From NCBI GenBank assembly GCA_023213395.1, contig CM041465.1, positions 243,915,741-243,979,740 of the forward strand: a stretch of DNA of 64,000 bases, written 5' to 3'. This DNA is from Cycas panzhihuaensis (taxonomy: Eukaryota > Cycadophyta). The notes under the pieces are model-generated. The model did not search any database and was not told the DNA's origin. It worked only from the letters and a program-made list of their open reading frames with translations. Of the stretch, positions 43,166 through 56,200 are shown piece after piece (positions within the stretch are counted from its first letter, which is position 1; the number at the start of each line of letters is the position of its first letter). The translations under genes were made by a program, and so were the position numbers.

Positions 43166-45887
43166 TAGATGCGCATCTAGGGGATAGCTACCTAACTAAG
43201 TATGAATGGTAAGAGCGGTCAATGGTATAATTAAGAAAAGACCTACAAGTAGGACAAATACTATGCAGGGCACCCTGTGCACCGGAGCGCGAGTTTGGGA
43301 CCTACAAATGGAATATAGCTACCTGGAAGTGGTTCCCCACTTCGAACAAGAGGAGGAGAGGTATAGGGTTAGCCTGGGTTGACCTAAGGGAATGATCCTC
43401 CCACCCTTGGATGGCCGGAAGGGGAAGGAGAGAACCCTTCGAGGGTTTCCCTAAAGCAACGGGAAACAAGAAAAGGTAGGCAAGTAGATGGCCTACAGAT
43501 GGGGTCACTTCAGTTATCCGGTTAAGCGGAGAACCGAGAGAATATAAAAGGAATAACCAAAGAAGAGAGGTTATGATATACATAAGCAAACTAACCAAGT
43601 AAACAAGTAATAAAGCGAAAGGAAAGTTTGCATGGCAAAAGGAGGGAAAAGGTGAGAGGGAAGGTTTCCTAAGACCTTTTCCTATAGTAAAATAAAATGC
43701 AAGTGCTAGAGTAAACAAAGTATGAATTAAGACAAAGGTTGATTTCCCTTCTCTTTCCGATGACTAATTACTACTATGTAAAAGAACTCAAAAGGAAAAA
43801 GTGATGAAGTGAAGCAAGAGTGTGTACCTGGAACGAAAGCGTGTCGAAATGGTGATGCTCCCAAGAGGCACCCAAAGTTGCTCCACAAGGCACAGTGGAC
43901 GTGAAGAGTCGTGGTAGATCAGAACATGGGGCTCCCTTACCTTCCCCGAAAATAGCACTAAAGTACCAAGCAAGGGGAAGAAAGGAACAAAATGCTAATA
44001 ATAAATGAAGTACGCAAGTAAAGCATAAATCGGAGCACTTACCCATGAAGGAAGAAAGGAGAACAGATCCTTTGTGCTTTCCAAATACCTGCAAGTAAAT
44101 GACAATACCTGCCTTTCCGGAGAAAGGGCACTAGCATACAATGGAAAGATCCTAATAATACATGTACATACAAGGTAAATATGAACCTAAATACATGTAT
44201 GTTAGTATCAATATAATGATGATATACTGTAAAAGAAAATAACCAAAGTGGATAGAGAGTAACCGATAAGCCTTGGAGTGACCCACCTCCTACAAGGAAC
44301 AACCCCACTCTCCCCCAAAAGCCACGAGGCAACGAGGGTACGGCTATGAAAGAGGGATGGAAATAGAGGCAAAGAGGGTTGAAAAGAGCCAAAGAGGACC
44401 TACAGCAGGCCAGGGTGCCATGGAGAGTAAACCGGGTTGCCGGGGAAAGAGTTGGGCAAAGGACAAGTAGCCGAGGCTTACGTGAGCTACCTGGATCAAG
44501 GTGCAAGCCTTCAAACCAGTGCTGCAACGTGTGAAAACGTTGATTTTAGCGGTTAAAGATGGCCTAACAAACCCTTGTTTGATTGCCAAGGACAGCACGA
44601 GGCAAAAGGGAAGGTTTGGCGGGCAAAGAGCCACTTGAGGAGCGTAGAAGGTGGTGCAGAATCCACCTAGCTCTCACCCAAACGCTATGCAACCCCTCTT
44701 TACCACTGCCTTGAGCAATAAATGTAGGCAACGAGGCACTAATGGTAGGAGTAAGATAGTCTAAAATAAAGGAAAAGCAACCTCCAAAAAACCCAAGTAA
44801 GAGAACAAGCAAAATAGGGCATCAATTGAGCAAGAAAGTAGCTTAAACCAATGAATACCTAAGAAGAGGAGGGGAGGCTTTTGCCTCAGTTAAGGGCTAT
44901 TGAAAGAAGGCTGAGAAATCAGCCTAAGAGCTATGGAACAGTAGGTTTGGAACCCTGCTAATAGAGTTGGAGGAAACACCTGCACTTTTAGGATGCTTGA
45001 TGGTTGCCTGAGCAAGAATCCATTGAGATCTCTCCAAAGTGGCCCTCTCTAAGGTGTCTGAAGGGATGGGAAGATGTCCTAGCTATACCAAAGGAGAGCT
45101 GGGTAGTGGAGGAGAGGTGCAGGTCCTGTAGCAGCAGTTCAGCAGCAGAGAATAGTAGAGCACAGGGTGTTTTCCTTGAGAAGCAATCCAAGAAATGAAC
45201 AAAAGATCCTAAAAATGAGTTAAAGATGACTTAAATATCCAGCCCAAACCTTAAAGCAAGCGATTAGAGCACAGCTGGCGGTGAGTCAAGTCACGAGACA
45301 TGTGGCAGTTTTGTAATAAATGCGAAATTGCCACGGCAGTTTTTAAAAAATAAATTTAAACAATCATCCTGCCGTAAAATCTGCAGTACCGCAGAATTTG
45401 TGGTGGTACCGCAATATTTGCAATGGTATGCAACCAGAGCTAAATTTAGCCCGGATAGCCAGCTTGGGCTATGGGCCAATGACAAAAAAGGCTAATGAGG
45501 GGCTGAGACACCTACCTGAGGGCAAACAAGCCAACAAACAAGCCTAGAAGCGCGGAAATAGGATTCAAACGATGTGGCAAGTCAACCAAACAATGACAGG
45601 TCATCACACGAGCAGAGGTGGCCCAAGCCAAGTGGATCCTGGAGTGAGTAGGGCAGAATGCGAGAAGTGGAAAAGCCATCGAGATGCCACACTCGCTGGG
45701 AATGTGCCCCCGCTATAGTCGTCATAGGCTAAATAAGTGTAGACAAAGACAAAATCATCTACAAGGTCACAACATGCAAACATGCAAGTAAACACTCATC
45801 TCAAAAGAAAGCGATAATAAGGTGAGAAGCATACCTGCACTTACCTGAGTTGACAATTCTGTATCCATTCCTGGAAGTCAGAAAACA
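43166..45887 (-). repeat. 5' LTR of B
   Basis: 2722 bp, matching 29916-32619 along its length. Confidence 0.87.
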
Positions 45888-45892
45888 CATTC
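45888..45892. other. Target-site duplication of insert B, right
   Basis: CATTC, identical to 29911-29915; G2 integrase resumes directly after it. Confidence 0.8.
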
Positions 45893-48189
45893 CACTTTTA
45901 TTTTCTCTGATAGCTTTAAACTCTTTAAGTTTGTTTAGAGCTTGATATTTATTTCTCAAGAAATAAACCCACACTTTTCTTAAGAAGCCATCCATAAATA
46001 TGATGAAATACCAGCTTCCATTGAGTGATTAAATAGATATGGACCGATAAATATTTGAGTGGACCAACTCTAATGGTGTTGAGGCTCTCCATACATTCTT
46101 AGAAGGAAATTTTTCTCTTTACTACTTTCCCATTAGATAAGCCTCATATGTTATTATATCTCTTAATTTTAGGTAAACCATGTACAATTTAGATCCTAGA
46201 TATGAGGTTCAAGCTTTGCATATTTAAATGAACTAGGCATTGATGCCATAGATGGTCTTTGCAGTTATTTGAGATTGCAATATCCTTTATATAGGAGCAT
46301 TCACCTAGTTCTTATATGTAAAGAGACTCTTCATCAATTATATCCCTTCCCTTATTAGGTTAGGTTGTGTTATCCATTGAACAAGATTCATTTTATGGAG
46401 TAGTGGTAAGAGGTGCACCATCCAACCTATATAATCCACCATCTTCATGTCCTATGGCCACAAGTTTTCCTATAACATAGTTTATGATTCTACAAATTCC
46501 CTAGCTAAAGAGGACATCTAAATTCTTCTTGTCTATTTTATTGATGAAAAGTAGGTTTATCTTTATACCAGGTATAAGGAACACATTACTAATGTAATGC
46601 TTGACATTAGAGTTCTTCAATGTTATTGGTGCCCTACCAATTTTGGTCACATCATAAATTAAATTATCCCCAAATATAATAGTTTGAGTATTGATAGGGT
46701 GGGTCTGTTCCAAAATCTTTTCTAAACTAGTCATGTATCTTGTTGCACTAGAGTTAAGGAGCCAAGTAGTCTCATTAAGCTGAGATTCAAGTGTTATAAA
46801 GAATAGGTTATAGGAGGAGTCCTAATTATCTACCATGTTGTCTCCTTGTTGTTGATTATTCTACTAGCTTTTTTAATTTCTATTGGGGAACTATTACCTA
46901 TTCTAAGATATTTATCTATAAGAAGGTCTAGGATTCTAATTTTGTTAGTAGAATTGGCCTTGTGGTTGGTATGATAACCCTACTTATGGATAATAAGGGC
47001 CTCCTTGCTATTGAATAGGACCACCTTATTGATAATAAGCATCACCTTGATGTAAAATAGGCCCTCCTTATTGTGAGAACGGGGCTCCTTGTGGAGGGCA
47101 TGGTCCTCTTTGTTGATATCATTATCTGTGTTAAGAGTAACTCAGACCTCTTTAATTGTATGAAAGTGCTCCTTATTAATAGAGTGAGGTTGGTTGTTGA
47201 TAATATAGCCCATATGATTGGCTCCCTTAGTTCTATAAAAGTTACAAATTAGATTGTTATCTCCTACATTCAATAGTAAGATGTTTAGTTTTGCCATAAT
47301 AAAGGCAAGTGGTATTTAGTCTACCATACTAATTCTTTTAAGGTTGTCCTTGTGGTTGGTGCTAAGACTATTGAGGCTGCTGACTTAGACAGGACGAGGA
47401 GATACCAATTGGATATTATTGCTATTGAGTTGGTGACTGATGTGGCTCTTGAGATATGGTAAGAGAGTCCAAGTATTAAGCTAGATCTTAGTGTTGTGTA
47501 AGTTGTTATGTTGCTTTATTGATAATCTTTCCTTTTTCTGAGTTTCTAACTATAAAGGAAAAAATTGAGTTAGATGTGGATGTCACTCTAAGTCGGTTGA
47601 GTATATTCTCCTCTCATAACAAGATCCCCTCAAAAGTTATAAAGTCCATCTTAGAATAATTATTATATAACTTGGAAATAAAAGAATTACATTCTATAAG
47701 TAAAATGTTTATGATGCTAGAGATCAAATCATAGTCGAAGGGTGGCTCACCAAGGATAATTAACTGATTATTAATTATTTTGACTTCAATTAAATGGTTA
47801 GTAATATTTTTGACAAAATGCATTGAAAATAGATGGGCTTTGAGTGTTAAGGATCTAGATTTATCTTTTATGTCATAGAGGGCATAAAGTATAGTCCATG
47901 CCTTATGAGATGTTTAAGTAGTTTCAATATTTTGGTCTACTTATTCTTTGATTGCTAAGTAGAGGAAGGATAAGACAAGGTTATCGTTAACTTTGAAGTT
48001 TGTTAAGTCAATAGAATCTAGTAGGATTATTTTGGTATAATCATTAGGTTCTTTTGTAGGTATATGAAGGGATACGTCCTTATTAACATAGGCCCAAAAT
48101 CCATTCATGATAAACAAGTTCTTAACTTGTTTCTTCCATGGTATAAAGTTATTAATGCAATTAAGTTTAATGTTATTGGAAAGAAGCAT
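45893..48189 (-). pseudogene. G2 gag, protease and integrase N-terminal part
   Basis: Minus strand, the 5' half of the G2 coding region. Gag begins at the ATG at 48189 (MLLSNNIKLNCINNFIPWKK) with the next open part at 47614-47823. Protease second half is open at 46501-46734 (IFGDNLIYDVTKIGRAPI). Integrase core first half runs to the insertion site (VWVYFLRNKYQALNKLKEFK near 45960). Equivalent to 6243-8537 of G1 and about as decayed. Confidence 0.85.
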
Positions 48190-50138
48190 TTATGATGTCA
48201 TGTTTTAAAGTTTCTTTTTTGTCTTTAGAAGTTGTGTTGTTGGGTACTAATCTACTTAAGGGGCTACTAAACTAGAATTCTAAATTTTAAGGGTCTCTAG
48301 GAAAGTTCTCAATTACTATCATGTCTAGTTGTACCTTCTCACAAGTGGTACCTAGGAACCTGATATATTAGTACATGAGCTCAAAGGCTCGATATGAATT
48401 AGTACACAGACTACAAAGAAGGTCTAAGACACCCCCAATTTATTTCCCCACCTACACCAAACTTATGATCAATGATAGATCTAGCGGTGAGAACTTATCT
48501 AACCAAGGCACTCACCCCCTTTGAGTCTAGTCTAGTCTTTAAACTCTAAAAAGAAAGGGTCTACACCTTAGTCTATCACCTAATATACTTGATAGTTAAT
48601 GGTTTTCTCAATAAATTAGAATATACCAATGACATATATAGGGTGGTAACTTTAGGGGTCATAATCGTTCCCCTTTCAAGGCTAAAAGTGGGAGATTTAA
48701 TTCAAAAATTATCTTTTTAATGTGAAAATTTATTTTTTAAGGTGATTTTCTTATAAGAATAAGGTTCATTTTAAGTAAAAAACTAAAATAAAGATGAAAC
48801 AAAGGAAATTGAAAGGACAAAGATAGGTTTAGAAAACTCTTTGATGGGTCAAGCTCAAGAGAGAACTTTGTCAACCTTCTAAGAGTAACACCTACATAAG
48901 AAATAATACCATACACTTATTAGCCTTAAAAAAATAAAATTAGATAATTGAACAAAGATTAGCCACAACCTAAATTAGCACAAAAAATTTAAGAAAATTG
49001 AAATAAGCATTTAAAATTTGAGAAAAAGGCTCAAAAAGCTTAAACACTAAGGCTAACTTTAGTAGCTTATATCTTCATCAAATCAACTCCAAATTTGACT
49101 AAATTAAATCCTAAATTATAGACCTCTAGATCTACTTTTTGACAATCTAAATGGTTTACAAATTAGACCTACGGTTGTTGAGATATGGCTGAAATACTAT
49201 AGGGACCTTTTTATGTCAAAAATCAAATGAAGATGGGCTTAAACCCCTTCTAAAACTAGCCCATGTTCACTTGTTAATTATATGTAACCACCTATTGATG
49301 TAGCTAGGGGGCTTATGGACTTACAACTATATCAAATGCAACTTAATACCTTTTTGAAAGTATAAAAAAGATTAAATCTAGTTAAATAACTTTTGAGGTC
49401 CATCCTTTAGACTAAAAAATAAGTCATATGAGACTAAATGTGACCATTAAAGAGGGCTACAGGCTAGATTTGAACTTAAAATCAAATATACTTTGATTTA
49501 CTTTAATTATAGTTCAAAGTGTAATGAAACAATAGAAGATTTTCATGAAAATTTTACCATAGACCTGCGCGTGAGGCGTGCAACCCATGTGGAGGTACAA
49601 GAGCTTTAAAAACCACTCAAACAATCACCAAATGATATAAAATCATAGAGGGAGGTGTGCAATAGCCAAGAAAATCTAGTAGATTGGTTATTTGGGAGAA
49701 ATAGACTCTGTACGAATATAACAAAGCTATAAAAATCTGTGGGGTGTGTAAGCCAAATAGAGATAAAATAAGACTAAAATAGCCTTAGATCAAACTAAAT
49801 CTCTTCTAGTAGGTAAGAGAAAAAGGTGCACGGGTACTATAAGGAAAAATAATACTTTAGGAAGGAGAAATGAGTAATTCTAGAGTTGGAATAGTGAAGA
49901 AAAAGTCTTTTCCTTCTATTTTTCTTCAACAAACTAGAGCGACATCCCATATATGAGTAAACAAGCTTGTAATTTGCTATATGTGGTTGGTATCTACTAG
50001 AAACTACTGTATTTCATGTCAATGCTATAAAATATATGAATTTTTTAAGAGAAACCTAAGAAAATAAGAGTAAACTAGGTGCACAGGCCTCTGTTCATTA
50101 GTATCACTCTAATAAATTAATAAATCAAAGCACAAATG
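48190..50138 (-). other. Leader of G2
   Basis: Near-copy of the G1 leader 8538-10487; no coding region. Confidence 0.6.
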
Positions 50139-50150
50139 GCTTTAATACCA
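50139..50150 (-). other. Primer binding site of G2
   Basis: Minus strand TGGTATTAAAGC; one C-to-T change from the G1 site. Confidence 0.8.
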
Positions 50151-50539
50151 TGTTAAATACTTTAGGATCTATAATATCATGTACTTTGATCAAAATATTA
50201 AGCAGCATAACAGTAATATACAATAAAAACAAGTAAAATAAGTAAGACAATTCAAATGGACAAAGTACAAATGAATTTGTGACCATGTAGAGCTCTATTT
50301 GGGGAGAGCTTCTGTGTTAATCACACTCTGATGTACAATACAATGGTGTGGGGCTTAATTTATAGGCAGCCTACAAATAATTTGAGAAATGTAATTGGTT
50401 GACTAAGTGGCAAATGAGGCAGACCTAACCAGTTTATACAATGACATTAAATTACAAGAAGGGTTGCCTTAACATTATAATATGTACATAGGAAATATAC
50501 ATTTACATGAAATAAAGTTGATATTATAATGTTTTAACA
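50151..50539 (-). repeat. 5' LTR of G2
   Basis: 389 bp; flanked on the right by GTTCT (50540-50544). Confidence 0.9.
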
Positions 50540-51393
50540 GTTCTTCATCACTTTAAGGCATATTTCTTTGTTATCTTTGGTTCCAAATTATTGAATGTTA
50601 TATTATTGATGCTCATATACATCTAAATGGGAGAAAAATGTAAAAAATAATCCCATAAGCTCTAGAGAACCCTATTTTAATAAAAAAAATATAAATAATC
50701 ATTAGAGAGAGAGAAAGTCATTTTAATGTATTTAAGTCACATCCTACTTTTATATCACGTTTAAGTTATTATTAGATGTTATTGTAGATATTTTAAGCCC
50801 AAAAAGGTATTTGAGAGGCCATAAAGCCCATTTATGATGACAAGAAGGCTAATTTCACTATATTTTTAGCCATATATATAAATGTGAGCCATTGTTCTAG
50901 GTTTTGATGCCAAAGGCATTACACATAATTATATTTAACAAGAGGTGCGACACACACTCCTTTAATTACTCTTGTACTTTATTTTCAATAAACATGTTTA
51001 GCCATGTAGGATGATCTATTTCTATAGTGGTGCTAATATGACACTAGTAGAAGCACATACCTAATTAAGTTATTTAACTAACAATCATTATAGCTAATTA
51101 CCTGTGTAATCCAATAGATGGAACATCCTTTATATGGATATCAATAATATTTTATGTTTGTTAAATCAACTTATGATTTAACACATTTAAAGATTCTAAA
51201 TTTGTATTATTAATATAATATTTTATATTATATAATTATATATTATGAGAGAAAATATTAGATAATAATATCTAATTATATTTGTTGTTATCATAATCCC
51301 TTTAATACTCTTTTAATATTTAGTGAATTTTATATTTATGTCACCTAAACATGTGTGATGATTAGGAAGTGTGATAGTGTATATAGGTGATAG

Positions 51394-51451
<58 letters not shown>
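51394..51451. repeat. (TA)n(GA)n compound microsatellite
   Basis: About 9 TA units passing directly into about 20 AG units. Confidence 0.95.
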
Positions 51452-51455
<4 letters not shown>

Positions 51456-51508
51456 TCTTTTAATAAGATAAGATTTAACAATTCTTTTACATTTTTTGTT
51501 GTTCGTAC

Positions 51509-51511
51509 ATA

Positions 51512-51543
<32 letters not shown>

Positions 51544-51554
51544 TACACACACAT
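51509..51554. repeat. (AC)n microsatellite
   Basis: Mostly AC units with three ATAC interruptions, 57 bp from the GA tract. Confidence 0.92.
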
Positions 51555-52495
51555 ATAATCTCTATTATGTCCATTTATCTTACACTCACCCCTCTTATCT
51601 ATTTCAAGTCCTTGTTAGGTCCACCTTCTATTGCCATAGCTTCTGCATTTATATATCTTGATATTTTAATATCATAACTATAATTTTTTTCCAACATGAT
51701 TGTATCAATGTTGAATACCACACCCAATAATCTTTAGAATGTTGAGGAGTTGATTTTTTTTGGATAAAAAAATTCTCTCTAATATTAATGGCAATTCTTT
51801 AATGAGAGGCTTGAAAATATTAGCTTCTATATAAGAATATGAATAAGTATGACTACTAAACTAATGCTTAAGGGATTTGTAACTTTATTAACTAAAAGGA
51901 GATATCAATCTATCTAAAAAAGATAAAGGTGAAAGAAAAGATTTAATAACTATAGTAGTTTCTTACACTAAAAAATTGAATGACCAACACCTATTATCAA
52001 GTTCTTATCTAAACTTAACTAGGATACTTAGTTTAATACTAAATCTTCTTAAGATGGCAATTCAAAGAAAGACACTATTTACCTCTAACCTAAATATTAG
52101 ATCAACTTGATCTTGGCATATATTTTGCCCTAAGTAGACTATATACATTATCTGAGGAGAAGTTCATTAGGAATTCTACTTAGAAAATAGCCTACCAAAG
52201 TGCATGAAGTAAATGCAAACTTATATTCATCAATTTTACCTTGTTTAATAGAATATATACTTCATTACATCTATAGATAATTTCTAGAGATATGGCCAAT
52301 GAGATTCCTTGACTTCTTGGGTGATTAAGTAGTTTTACATACCCTCATTATTATTGCATAAGAATTTACTATACTACAAATAAGAAACATAATGATCACT
52401 AATAAGAGCATGTCACTAGAGTAATGTAGGGGTGAATGAGAATATGACATTATTATAAACTAATATAGAAAACAAAGAGTTTAGAAGTAAAACTA

Positions 52496-53131
52496 TGTTA
52501 TGTAATGTGACAACAATGGTTTGGAGGCTAAAATTTTAACAGGTTGGCAGCATAATTTTCCCCCTAAACCTTCCTGAGGAGGTTCCAAGGGGGGCAGGAT
52601 CCCCCCTTAGCTAGGGGGGTATAGGGGGTGTGGAACGCCCCTCACAAAGAGGGGGTTCGAGGGTGATAACCCTCGACCCAAAAATCCAGCACTAAAAAGT
52701 ATATTAAATTGTAAAGAGAATGAGGGTCGTTCAATAAAAATACCTTAGATTCTACGGTTGAGATTTGTACCTTATATGACTCTCTTATGTAGCCCAATTT
52801 AGGGTATTTTTCATCATGTTGATAGTGTTCAATATACTGTGAGGAGTTGGGCGGTTGGTTGTTATTATTATGAGCACTCTCCTACATATTATGTACATTT
52901 TCTCCATTCTTTGACAATAAAGATTGATACATTTCCTGTGTGGATGTTTCCCTAGCACACTGCTAAGGTTTTACCACGTTATATCAGGTGTATATGTGAT
53001 GCTTGGCTTTCTTGTTTATTTTATTATTTTATCTCTGGTTTAAGAACTTGCATGTTAAATTTTAGTTTTGATTCCTATAACTAATTGCAATAATAGTTTA
53101 GATCTTGATGGCAATTTAAGAGTTCTCAACA
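52496..53131 (+). repeat. 5' LTR of F
   Basis: 636 bp, TGTTATGTAATGTGAC to GTTCTCAACA. Contains a G-rich block near 52570-52680 (GGGGGGC runs) that is reduced in the solo LTR. Confidence 0.9.
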
Positions 53132-53133
53132 AG

Positions 53134-53145
53134 TTGTATCAAAGC
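53134..53145 (+). other. Primer binding site of F
   Basis: TTGTATCAAAGC, two bases from the plant initiator tRNA-Met site, two bases after the LTR. Confidence 0.75.
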
Positions 53146-53203
53146 CACTTTTATTTTTGTAGTGAGCTTGTGAAAGTTTTAGGGTTAGCTTTTTCTACAC
53201 TAA

Positions 53204-56200
53204 ATGGAAAAACCGACAAGTGTAAAGTTTAAGGTAGGAAAATTTAATGGCAAGAACAACTTCGACTTGTGGAAGTTGAAAGCATATGATGTTCTTGTAT
53301 AACAAGGTTTGTACATAGCTCTTATAGGCAAAATGAAGAAACCCACAGGGATGGACGATGGCGAATGGGATGATCTAGATAAAAAGGCTCTTAGCACAAT
53401 ACAATTGTTCTTAGTAGATAAAGTTCTCTTTAACATCATAGGGGAGCAGACAGCAGTAGGATTATGGACCCGGTTGGAAGGCTTGTATATGACCAAATCA
53501 GTGACGAATCAAATCTACTTGAAGAGGCAACTGTACTCATTACGAACGAAGAAAGGTACAAAAATTGCTAACCATTTAAATATTTTCAATACTCTTATTT
53601 ATTAGTTGGCTAGTATCGATGTCAAAATTGAGGATGAGGACAAGGTTGTTACCTTGTTATGCTCATTACTAGAATCCTAGGATAATATTGTCACCTCAAT
53701 TAGATTTAGCACTACATATGAATTAGAATATGATTCTGTTATGAGTGATTTGTTGATGGAAGAAGTGTAGAGGAAGTCCAGTCCTGAAACCTCCATACTA
53801 AAAGATATGACAATAAGAGGTAGAATAATTAATAGAGGGTAAAGCTCTAGGGATACATCAAGGTCAAAGTCAAAAGGCAAGAAGAGTAAGCTCAAGTGTT
53901 AGCACTATAATAAAACTGGTCATCTCAAGAAGGATTGCTATGAAAGGAAGGAGTTCTGGAAAAAGGAAGATCCTACCAAGGAGGCTAATTAGGTGGAGTC
54001 AAATCAAGGTACAGATGATAATGTCTTGGTTGCTTGTAATATTTCCCATTATCACCATGATTAGTTATTAAATTCAGGTGCTTCACACCACATATGTCCA
54101 CACAAGAGTTGGTTCATATCGTACCAACCTCTTGATGGTGGTGATGTGCTTATGGGAAATGAAGCTTCTTGTAAAACAGTAGGCATTAGCAGCATCAGAA
54201 TTAAGATGTTCGATGGTGTAGTGAGAACATTAACTGAGGTTAGACATATACCTAATCTAAAAAGGAATCTGATTTCTTTGGGTGAACTAAATTTAGGTGG
54301 TTATAAGCATACATGTCATGAAGGAGTCTTAAAGATGTCAAAGGGCATCTTGGTTGTAATGAAAGCCTTAAAGAAAGAAAACCTTTACATTTTTGTGGGA
54401 AGTACAGATATTAGCCATGTAGCTATAACATCAAAGACTACAGAAGATCCAGCTTAGTTATGGTATCAGAGACTTGGGCACATGAGTGAGAGAGGACTTA
54501 AGGTGCTGATAAATCATAAGTTACTTCCGAACTTATAACTTTTAGATTTGGATTTCTACAATTATTATATTTTTGAAAAGCAATGTAGACTCAGGTTTCA
54601 AGTAGGAGGTCACACTAGTAAAGGTGTTCTAGATTACATACATTCAGATGTGTGGGGATCAGCCCCTACAATATCTTATGGAGGATCATTGTACTTTCTC
54701 ACATTTATAGATGATTACTCAAGAAAGGTATGGATCTATTTTTTGAAAAGGAAATCTAAAGTTTTCAATGTGTTTAAGCAGTTTAAGGCTCTAGTTGAGA
54801 AGAGCACTAGCAAGTCAATCAAATGTTTAAGAACTAATAATAGAGGTCAGTTCAACTCCTTGGAGTTTGAGAACTATTACAGAGAAGTTGGGATTGAAAG
54901 GTACAAGACCACTACCTATACTCCATAACAAAATGGCATATCTGAGTGCATGAATAGGATACTCTTGGAAAGAGCAAGAAGCATGCTAAGTAATTCTAGA
55001 GTGGAGTAGGGCTTATGGGCAAAAGCTATTCAAACAACTTGTTATATGGTAAACAGGTCACCATCGCTTGTAATAGATTACAAGATTCCTGAAGAGGTAT
55101 GGACTGGACATCTATGTGACTATCTAGATTTGAAAGTTTTTAGTTGTGATGCTTATGCATTGACTAATAAAAGTAAACATTCAAAGTTAGACCCAAAATC
55201 TAAGAGATGTATCTTTGTTAGTTATGGTAATAAAGATGGTGTGAAGGGATACATGTTATAGGATCCTACTTCCCACATAATCACCATTAACAAAAATGTT
55301 GTATTTGATGAATCTTCCCTTCTAAAATTAGGCAATATAGAAGTTGAAGTAAAATAGGAGCAAAAAGTTGAACATCAACAGGTCAAGTTTGAAACCCAAC
55401 CATCTTTGAAATCAGAAGAGTGGGAAGATCTTTTTGAAGATGAATCTGCAACAGATTTATAGGAGTATGTGGACACTCCTCTACCAACAGTTAGAAGACC
55501 TATATGAGTTAGTCATCCACCTAATAAGTACATCCCTTCTATTTCTATTACTTTGGTTTCTAATGATAGTGAGCCTACATGTTATCAAGAAGTAGTAGAT
55601 GATATTTATAGTGAGAAGTGAAAGAGGGCTATGCAGGAAGAGATAGATGCTTTGAATAAAAATAATTCATGGGATTTGGTAGAACTTCCACATGACAGGA
55701 AGACTATTGGTTACAGGTGGATTTTTAAGAAGAAAACAGATGTTGATGGAAAGGTTGACAAATATAGGGCAAGACTGGTAGCTAAAGGCTTTACATAGAA
55801 AGTAGGTATTGACTTTCATGAGATCTTTTCACTGGTTGCCAAACTTATTTTAATTTGAGTGATGTTAGCATTGGTAGCTTCTCTTTATTTGGAGTTGGAG
55901 CAGTTAGATGTAAAAACAACTTTTCTACATGGAGATTTAGATGAGGAGATCTATATAGATCAACCAAAAGGGTTTTTATAGGATAACAGAAAAATATTTA
56001 TTTGTAGGATCATGAAATCATTGTATGGCCTAAAGTAATCACTCAGGCAATGGTACAAGAAGTTTTATGCCTTCATGGAGAGCCAAAATTTTAAAAGAAA
56101 TGAGTATGATCATTATGTTTAGTTTAAATTCATGGACAATGGCTTATTCATTATCTTGGTATTGTATGCTGGTGACATGTTAGTTGCAAGCAAGAGCATG

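Larger units (their letters stand above)
29916..45887 (-). mobile_element. 16-kb Ty3/gypsy element B with antisense plant-mobile-domain gene and second RNase H
   Basis: LTRs of about 2.7 kb at 29916-32619 (3') and 43166-45887 (5'), about 91% alike in a sampled stretch, flanked by CATTC. On the minus strand the order is gag (42583-41130), linker and protease region (40685-39921), reverse transcriptase (39890-39190), RNase H (38963-38600), integrase (38480-37181). Reverse transcriptase before integrase makes it Ty3/gypsy. Then follows a plus-strand spliced gene (34149-36577) and a minus-strand second RNase H (33457-33060). Length, extra RNase H and antisense gene suggest the Tat lineage. Confidence 0.9.
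21245..50539 (-). mobile_element. Ty1/copia retrotransposon G2, split by inserts A and B
   Basis: Duplicate of G1: LTRs 21245-21631 and 50151-50539, target duplication GTTCT at 21240-21244 and 50540-50544, primer binding site 50139-50150. Insert A lies in the linker between integrase and reverse transcriptase (position equivalent to 5580 in G1). Insert B lies in the integrase core (equivalent to about 6243 in G1). Its own sequence is otherwise complete. Confidence 0.9.
20787..50961. repeat. Copy 2 of the large duplicated block, interrupted twice
   Basis: Starts TGTCACCTAAGCCATC like 3046. Removing inserts A (23325-29215) and B (29916-45887) plus their target duplications leaves about 8.3 kb collinear with copy 1 (8255 bp). 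Left flank 20787-21244 and right flank 50545-50961 are both shared with copy 1. Confidence 0.9.
50962..52495. other. Unassigned AT-rich stretch with compound microsatellites
   Basis: No gene or element edge recognised. Contains (TA)n(GA)n at 51394-51451 and (AC)n at 51509-51554. Open stretches across the microsatellites are simple-sequence artefacts. Confidence 0.5.

Noticed and set aside
51345-51677. Open frames rich in Ser-Leu, Cys-Val and His-Thr
   Set aside because: They cross the GA and AC microsatellites.
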